A DNA stretch of 37,316 bases from HGM11788 sp964654945. Its GTDB lineage: Bacteria; Bacillota; Clostridia; Lachnospirales; CAG-274. The stretch is taken from assembly GCA_964654945.1 (NCBI GenBank), contig CAZZLN010000011.1, positions 1 through 37,316 on the forward strand, in the 5' to 3' direction. A program made the translations under genes and the position numbers. This document shows positions 31,887 through 37,316 of this stretch, piece by piece. Within the stretch, counting starts at the first letter, position 1. Each line of letters starts with the position of its first letter. Under the pieces are notes generated by a model. The model worked only from the letters and a program-made list of their open reading frames with translations, was not told where the DNA came from and did not search any database.

Positions 31887-34289
31887 ATGGATTTACCTAT
31901 GAAGTGGTTGTCTGAATATATTGATTTAGACATAGATACAAATGATTTTATAGATAAAATTACGCTTTCAGGTTCAAAGGTTGAAGGTGTTACTAAAATG
32001 GCTAAAGATATTACTAATGTTGTAACAGGAAAGGTGCTTGAAATTGAAAAGCACCCTGATGCTGATAAGCTTGTTGTAACAAAGGTTGACATAGGAGAAA
32101 GTGAGCCATTGCAGATTGTCACAGGTGCGCCTAATCTTTATGTTGGGGCAATTGTTCCCGTTGCTTTAGTAGGTGCTACTGTTTATCATGGCACATCTCT
32201 TGAAAAAATAAAAAAAGGAAAGCTTCGCGGAATAGAATCTAATGGTATGATGTGTTCTATTGAAGAGCTTGGTTTTACAAGAAATGATTATCCTGAAGCT
32301 CCTGAATACGGCATTTATATTTTCAAAGATGAAGTACCTTTAGGAGCAGATGTTAAAAAGCTTCTTGAAATGGAAGATGATGTTGTTGAATTTGAAATTA
32401 CTTCAAACAGACCTGATTGCTTCAGTATTATTGGTCTTGCCAGAGAAACGGCAGCAACTTACAAAACACCTTTTAAATATCCTGAAATTAAGGTTGAAGA
32501 AAAGTGTCAGGATAAAATAGAGGATATGATTTCTGTTGAAATAAAAAATCCCGAGCTTTGCCCAAGATATATTGCAAGAGCAGTTAAGAATGTTAAAATT
32601 GAGCCATCTCCGTTATGGTTAAGGCACAGATTAACTGCTGCAGGTGTAAGACCTATAAATAATATTGTAGATATTACAAATTATGTAATGCTTGAAATGG
32701 GTCAGCCTATGCACGCATTTGACATTAATACAATTGATGATAGAAAGATAATTGTAAGAAATGCAAATGACGGTGAAAAGATTACAACTCTTGATGGACA
32801 GGAGAGAAACCTTGACAGCTCAATGCTTGTAATATCTGACTGTAACAAAGCAGTTGCTATTGCAGGTGTAATGGGTGGAGAAAATTCTAAGATTACTGAG
32901 GGTGCAGAGGCTATTTTATTTGAAAGTGCCAATTTTAGCGGCTCTAATGTAAGAATAACTGCTAAAAAAGTTGGTTTAAGAACAGATGCTTCAGCAAAGT
33001 ATGAAAAAGGTCTTGACCCTAATCTTGCACTTGATGCAGTAAACAGAGCTTGCCAGCTTGTCGAAATGCTTGACTGCGGTGAAGTTTGCAAGGGTATGGT
33101 AGATTGCTATCCTAATAAGAGAGAAAGCCGCAGCGTTAATTATTCTGCTGATGGCATTAACAAGCTTTTAGGAATTGAGCTTTCAGAACAGGAAATGATT
33201 GATATATTTAAGCTTGTAGAAGTTGAGGCAGACGGCAAGACTGCTAAAATTCCTACATTCAGACCGGATATTGAATCTCAGGCTGATTTAGCTGAAGAAA
33301 TTGCAAGATTTTATGGATATGATAATATAAAAACTACTCTTGCTGCCGGCACTCCAACTGTCGGTAAAAAGACAAAGAAACAGATTGTTGAAGATAAAGT
33401 TATTGATACAATGATCAGTCTTGGATTAAGTGAAGCCAAGTGTTTCAGTTTTGAATCACCAAAGGTATTTGATAAGCTTAATATTCCTGCTGATTCAGAC
33501 CTGAGAAAAACAGTTAAGATTACAAATCCTCTTGGCGAAGATTTCAGCATAATGAGAACTCTTACATTAAACGGTATTTTAAATTCAATTTCCACTAACT
33601 ACAATAGAAGAAATGAATATGCTGATTTATTTGAACTTGGCAAGACCTATATTCCAAAGGCACTTCCATTGACAGAGCTTCCTGATGAGAAAAATTATCT
33701 TACAATTGCTATGTATGGAAATGGTGTGGATTTCTATGGTGCTAAGGGAGTTTGCGAGGAGTTATTTAATATTTTGGGTGTATCTTCTTTAATAAGCTAT
33801 TCTCCAAAGAATGATTTACCGTTTATGCACCCCGGCAGACTTGCTGGAATTACTCTTGATGATAAATATATAGGCTATGTAGGTGAGCTCCACCCTAATG
33901 TTGCTGAAAGCTATTCTATTGGTGCAAAGACATATATTGCAGTTATAGATATGGATATTCTTGTTGAAAACGCAACTTTTGAAAGAATTTATAAGCCATT
34001 GCCAAAATATCCGGCTATGACAAGGGATATTGCACTTCTTGTTAAAGATGATGTAATTGTTAAAGATATTGAAGACATTATTAAGTCAAAGGGCGGAAAG
34101 CTTCTTGAAAGCGTTCAGCTTTTTGATGTATTCAAGGGTAAACAAATTCAAGAGGGTCACAAGTCAGTTGCCTATAATATTTCATTCAGAGCTGATGACA
34201 GAACTCTCACTGATGATGAAGTAAATGCCCCTATGAAGAAAATACTTAAAGAGCTTGAAGAAAAGCTCGGTGCCGTTCTTCGTGGTTAA
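31887..34289 (+). CDS. pheT: Phenylalanine-tRNA ligase beta subunit
   Basis: This 800-residue beta subunit includes the editing site. Domains in order: B1/B2 with tRNA-binding OB domain (about 40-150, EKHPDADKLVV), B3/B4 editing (about 210-400, EFEITSNRPDCFS before it), B5 DNA-binding-like (about 405-475), B6/B7 catalytic-like fold and C-terminal FDX-ACB anticodon-binding domain (about 705-798, YPAMTRDIALLVKDDV). Length is typical. It starts 16 nt after pheS with GAAAGGAG and is co-transcribed under the T-box. No clear terminator follows. Confidence 0.96.
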   Translation: MDLPMKWLSEYIDLDIDTNDFIDKITLSGSKVEGVTKMAKDITNVVTGKVLEIEKHPDADKLVVTKVDIGESEPLQIVTGAPNLYVGAIVPVALVGATVYHGTSLEKIKKGKLRGIESNGMMCSIEELGFTRNDYPEAPEYGIYIFKDEVPLGADVKKLLEMEDDVVEFEITSNRPDCFSIIGLARETAATYKTPFKYPEIKVEEKCQDKIEDMISVEIKNPELCPRYIARAVKNVKIEPSPLWLRHRLTAAGVRPINNIVDITNYVMLEMGQPMHAFDINTIDDRKIIVRNANDGEKITTLDGQERNLDSSMLVISDCNKAVAIAGVMGGENSKITEGAEAILFESANFSGSNVRITAKKVGLRTDASAKYEKGLDPNLALDAVNRACQLVEMLDCGEVCKGMVDCYPNKRESRSVNYSADGINKLLGIELSEQEMIDIFKLVEVEADGKTAKIPTFRPDIESQADLAEEIARFYGYDNIKTTLAAGTPTVGKKTKKQIVEDKVIDTMISLGLSEAKCFSFESPKVFDKLNIPADSDLRKTVKITNPLGEDFSIMRTLTLNGILNSISTNYNRRNEYADLFELGKTYIPKALPLTELPDEKNYLTIAMYGNGVDFYGAKGVCEELFNILGVSSLISYSPKNDLPFMHPGRLAGITLDDKYIGYVGELHPNVAESYSIGAKTYIAVIDMDILVENATFERIYKPLPKYPAMTRDIALLVKDDVIVKDIEDIIKSKGGKLLESVQLFDVFKGKQIQEGHKSVAYNISFRADDRTLTDDEVNAPMKKILKELEEKLGAVLRG

Positions 34290-34341
34290 ACTGCATTTTT
34301 GTCAAAAATACACAAAAAAATCGTAAAAATCATAAAAATAC

Positions 34342-34370
34342 TAGACAACTTATTGGTAATATGATATTAT
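34342..34370 (+). promoter_or_regulatory. Promoter of cytidylate-kinase-like gene
   Basis: A -35 TAGACA (34342-34347), 17 bp and -10 TATTAT (34365-34370). It excludes the in-frame ATG at 34361 as start codon and supports ATG 34400. Confidence 0.65.
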
Positions 34371-34399
34371 ATACTTATATGCTGAATGGGGGTGTTTTT

Positions 34400-35008
34400 A
34401 TGGGAAACTTAGTTATTACTATATGCAGAGAATACTGCAGCGGAGGAAAATCCGTTGGACTTAAACTTGCAGAAAAGCTTGGTATAAAGTGCTATGACAA
34501 AGAGCTTATAGCTATGGCAGCCAAAGAAACAGGCTATACAGAATCAACCTTTGAAAAGGTTGATGAAATTGCTTCTAACAGTTTGCTTTATTCAGTGGCG
34601 ATGGGTTATTTGTATGGCTATAATGATATGCTTGTGCCTAATAATGATAAACTTTTTTCAATACAGTCCGATATTATTCATAAGCTGGCAAAAGAAAATT
34701 CCTGCATTATAGTTGGCAGATGCTCTGACTATGTGTTAAGAGAAGAAGAAAAACTTATTAAAGTTTTTATAAGAAGTGATTTAGAAAATCGTATTAAGCG
34801 TCTTGAAGAGCTTAAAATTGATACCAAAGGAAGAACAGGTGATTATGTTCTCCATAAAATGGATAAAAAACGTTCTTCATATCATAAATTCTACACAGGT
34901 CAGACTTGGGATGTGCTAAGTAATTATGATTTGGTTATTAATACTGCAAAAGTTGGTATTGACGGTGCAGTTGATGTTATTTTAAATTATGTTGATAATA
35001 TGAAATAA
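34400..35008 (+). CDS. Cytidylate kinase-like family protein
   Basis: This 202-residue P-loop kinase-like protein belongs to the cytidylate-kinase-2 family common in Clostridia. The N-terminus MGNLVITICREYCSGGKSVG carries a loop like the family's GREFGSGGxxIG, followed by KCYDKELI. A region CIIVGRCSDYVLREEE and an arginine-rich lid (DLENRIKRLEELK, MDKKRSSYHKFYTGQ) complete the fold. It is not the housekeeping Cmk, which has a different P-loop, so the substrate is uncertain. The promoter position and the GGGGGTG site fix the start. Confidence 0.82.
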   Translation: MGNLVITICREYCSGGKSVGLKLAEKLGIKCYDKELIAMAAKETGYTESTFEKVDEIASNSLLYSVAMGYLYGYNDMLVPNNDKLFSIQSDIIHKLAKENSCIIVGRCSDYVLREEEKLIKVFIRSDLENRIKRLEELKIDTKGRTGDYVLHKMDKKRSSYHKFYTGQTWDVLSNYDLVINTAKVGIDGAVDVILNYVDNMK

Positions 35009-35080
35009 AAATTTGTTCTTTGTCAACTGATTTTGTCAATTAAAAACAAAACTTTAAGCGGTATAGCCTATAATGATATG

Positions 35081-35114
35081 TACCCTCTTTACTGTAGATT
35101 CGGTAAAGAGGGTA
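35081..35114 (+). terminator. Perfect hairpin in the gap before the pectate lyase gene
   Basis: A 12-bp perfect stem TACCCTCTTTAC (35081-35092) pairs GTAAAGAGGGTA (35103-35114), followed by a weak T-rich tail. It probably terminates the kinase transcript. A TATAAT at 35069-35074 lies just before it, but no -35 at proper spacing is seen. The rest of the 35009-35372 gap is AT-rich with no ORF. Confidence 0.6.
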
Positions 35115-35309
35115 TTTGTGTATTTATTAAATGTATCATTGGCTCACAATTTTTTACGGTGAGCATCAATAAGGTATTTCAGTGGGAGTACAGTTTCTAA
35201 TATAATTAGCTTTTGGCAGGTCTGCCGTCAATTGAAAAATAAATGTGTATAAAATATAACAATGTTAATTAACAATGAATTATAAAATTTTTTTAATATT
35301 GCTTGAAAT

Positions 35310-35339
35310 TTGACATAAATTGGTATATGATGGTATACG
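35310..35339 (+). promoter_or_regulatory. Promoter of the pectate lyase gene
   Basis: A -35 TTGACA (35310-35315) and -10 TATACG (35334-35339) after 18 bp. The direct repeat TGGTATA (35321-35327 and 35331-35337) overlaps the -10 region and could be a repressor site. Confidence 0.6.
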
Positions 35340-35372
35340 TAAATATTTTATGTAATGTGAGGAGATATTATT

Positions 35373-37289
35373 ATGAAAAAGAAATTGTTTGGTGCTGTGT
35401 TTGGTGTAGCATTATTGCTGGGGACAGTATTGCCTTTTAACACAGCTGTTTATGCTGATGCCGAGAGTGTTATTACAAGTGGTGTATGGTATGAATCTAT
35501 GTATACTGAATGGAACGGTGATTCTCATAAGAACTATGCGGTTTCATATAAAGAGGCTTCTGATGATGATACTGCTTTTAAGACAATTGATTCTGAGCTT
35601 ATAAGAGAAGTAGAGCCCGGTAAATTCAGAGCGGATATATTAGGCTTAAAAAGCGGCATTTCCTATAAGGTTAATGTATCAGACGGCAGTACCGTTATAG
35701 CTGAGTTTACAGGCACACCAAAGGCTTATGACCGTTCAGGCTTTGCTTTTGATGATGAAACAAATGCACCGGGTGCTTATAATATGGATGGAACACTTGC
35801 TGATAATGCCCTTGTAATTTATGTTAATAATGATAATAAAAAGAATGTTTATAACGGCAAATCTTTAAACTATGTTTTAGGCAATCTTAACACTATAAAT
35901 AATGGCAATCCTGTTGATATTAGAGTTTTAGGCAGGATTGAGCAGATAATTCCAAACAGCTTTCAGGTTGGTATGTTTTATAATACCTGTGGAGTAACTG
36001 TTGAGGGTGTTGGCCCTGAAGCAGGATTTGATAAATGGGGAATGAATATTGAATATAATGAAGATATTGAAATAAGAAATCTTATTGTAAGAGATACAGA
36101 AGAAGATGCTTTTGGCTTTTATCGTACAAAAAAGCTTTGGTTACATAATAACACTATTTATACAGGCTATGCACCTTTTGATGACAGTGATGAACAGGAT
36201 AAACTTCATGGCGACGGCTCCTGCGATTTAAGAGAATGTGATAAGGTTACTGTTTCTTACAATCATTTTGACGGAACAGATAAAACATCTCTTATGGGTT
36301 CAAGTGCAAAAAGGAGAGAGCCTACCGGAAGCTTTACATTCCATCATAATTTCTTTGACCGTACAGGACAGAGAACTCCTAGAGTCAGATGGCATAATGT
36401 TCACGTTTATAATAACTATTATTATGGTACTGAAATTTATGGTGTTGCTGCTACTAATAATGCAAATATATTTGCAGAAAATAACTATTTTGAAGATGCT
36501 GCTTCTCCGTTTTTAATTTCATCACAGAGTGAATATACAAATAAATTCTCAACTAATGACGGCGGTGCAATTAAGGCATATAATAACACAATGGTTAATA
36601 CCAGAGAAAGTGTTGAGGGACTTGATTATTTCAATGCTCCTACAAGAGAATACAGACTGACACCTGAAGATTTCACATCCATTAAGGGTGGTTTTACATA
36701 TAACAATTTTGATGCTGATGGATATATTGGTGCTAATGACTATATTCTTGATACACCTGAACAGGCTAAGAAAAAGGTCCTTGAAGAAGCAGGCTCTATG
36801 CCTGAAGCAGGTATTGAAATTTCAGATAAAATAACTCCTGAAAAGGTAACCGGCACAGCCGGAGATAAATATTATTATGACCCTGCTGAAACAGGTTCAA
36901 CAGGAGAAAGTTATGGCGGTTTAAATGGCACAGGCACATACTTTAAAGGTGCAGGTGTTTGTAAAGAGGGAACTGTTACAGGCTATGAAATTGCTGAAGA
37001 ATATAGTTACTCCGGAAGCTATAGCAGCAGCTCTGATATTACATTTACAACCACTAAACCGGCTAAGTTTACTATTATAGTTGGTGCTGCTGCAGAAGTA
37101 CCTGAAAGAGCTGTGCTTACAGATACGGCAACCGGAGAATCTGTTTATCATGGTACATTCCAGACAGGTTATAAAGGCGGTCATGCTCTTACTACTATTG
37201 ACCTTCCTGAAGCCGGTACATATTCATTTAAACCAACAGATAAAATGGACATTTATTATATTGAAGTTCAGGAATATTATGAGGAATGA
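35373..37289 (+). CDS. Secreted pectate lyase, polysaccharide lyase family 1
   Basis: This 638-residue exported enzyme cleaves polygalacturonate by beta-elimination. Residues 1-29 are a signal peptide (hydrophobic core FGAVFGVALLLGTVLPF, end YADA). The parallel beta-helix runs over about residues 125-450, with calcium-site acids DEQDKLHGDGSCDLREC, then KTSLMGS and the catalytic block RTPRVRWHNVHVYNNYYYG (Arg334, Arg337, Arg339). The N-terminal 30-120 resembles a fibronectin-like or CBM segment (VSYKEASDDD, ISYKVNVSDG). The C-terminal about 470-638 is an extra domain without a clear match; it ends in strands typical of carbohydrate-binding modules. No sortase motif is seen, so the product is likely free in the medium. 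GAGGAG precedes ATG 35373. Confidence 0.9.
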   Translation: MKKKLFGAVFGVALLLGTVLPFNTAVYADAESVITSGVWYESMYTEWNGDSHKNYAVSYKEASDDDTAFKTIDSELIREVEPGKFRADILGLKSGISYKVNVSDGSTVIAEFTGTPKAYDRSGFAFDDETNAPGAYNMDGTLADNALVIYVNNDNKKNVYNGKSLNYVLGNLNTINNGNPVDIRVLGRIEQIIPNSFQVGMFYNTCGVTVEGVGPEAGFDKWGMNIEYNEDIEIRNLIVRDTEEDAFGFYRTKKLWLHNNTIYTGYAPFDDSDEQDKLHGDGSCDLRECDKVTVSYNHFDGTDKTSLMGSSAKRREPTGSFTFHHNFFDRTGQRTPRVRWHNVHVYNNYYYGTEIYGVAATNNANIFAENNYFEDAASPFLISSQSEYTNKFSTNDGGAIKAYNNTMVNTRESVEGLDYFNAPTREYRLTPEDFTSIKGGFTYNNFDADGYIGANDYILDTPEQAKKKVLEEAGSMPEAGIEISDKITPEKVTGTAGDKYYYDPAETGSTGESYGGLNGTGTYFKGAGVCKEGTVTGYEIAEEYSYSGSYSSSSDITFTTTKPAKFTIIVGAAAEVPERAVLTDTATGESVYHGTFQTGYKGGHALTTIDLPEAGTYSFKPTDKMDIYYIEVQEYYEE

Positions 37290-37316
37290 TAAATTTTTTA
37301 TTGGGGCTGTAAAAAA

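Noticed and set aside
32702..33091. 129-codon open frame on the minus strand
   Set aside because: Antisense shadow of pheT; no ribosome site and no recognisable protein features.
35033..35074. Promoter TTGTCA ... TATAAT in the gap after the kinase gene
   Set aside because: Spacing between the two elements is about 30 bp, too long for a sigma-A promoter.

Overview
The window is AT-rich DNA from a low-GC anaerobic Bacillota, most likely a Clostridia gut or rumen-type bacterium. The evidence is strong AGGAGG-type ribosome sites, a T-box in front of pheST, a glycyl radical enzyme with its activase, a ferredoxin-type sulfite reductase and a secreted pectate lyase. I support 35 protein genes, all on the + strand. 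I saw no tRNA, rRNA, CRISPR array or intact transposase.

Positions 1-20230 form a sulfur island. Operon 1 (123-2762) is a sulfonate-type ABC importer. Operon 2 (2976-8816) encodes isethionate sulfite-lyase (IslA), its activase (IslB), a sulfoacetaldehyde reductase and a taurine aminotransferase. Together these give taurine -> sulfoacetaldehyde -> isethionate -> acetaldehyde + sulfite. Operon 3 (9009-11682) is a second sulfonate/taurine importer, followed by an unknown gene (11803-12285). Operon 4 (12585-18014) encodes thioredoxin, a JAMM protease, a small siroheme/ferredoxin sulfite reductase, TusA, a sulfur-carrier protein with a masked C-terminal Gly-Gly, its E1-like activator, a MetY-type sulfhydrylase, thioredoxin reductase and an Rrf2/CymR-like regulator. 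This is the gene set of the HcyS/HcyD/HcyF protein-thiocarboxylate route to homocysteine. An AraC-type regulator with a degenerate receiver and cysK follow. Sulfite from taurine is therefore probably reduced to sulfide and fixed through a protein thiocarboxylate and through cysteine synthase. Five promoters in this island carry an AT-rich box, near-palindromic at four of them, placed 3 or 13 bp upstream of the -35 element, which suggests one regulon.

Positions 20249-24888 are a compact five-gene operon: class II glutamine amidotransferase, glutamate-cysteine-ligase-like amidoligase, SGNH hydrolase, M20 peptidase and C39-like peptidase. Its product is not known. It looks like a gamma-glutamyl or other amide-bond pathway and is the best candidate here for an undescribed system.

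Positions 25127-37289 are mostly ordinary: YqxD-family protein, secreted polysaccharide deacetylase, nucleotidyltransferase-like protein, NAD-dependent DNA ligase, T-box with pheST, cytidylate-kinase-like protein and pectate lyase. Three intergenic copies of a structured repeat begin at TTTAAC-CAA(G/A)TAAGGAAGTCC (near 24884, 26907 and 30161). They look like non-autonomous remnants of an IS200/IS605-type element.
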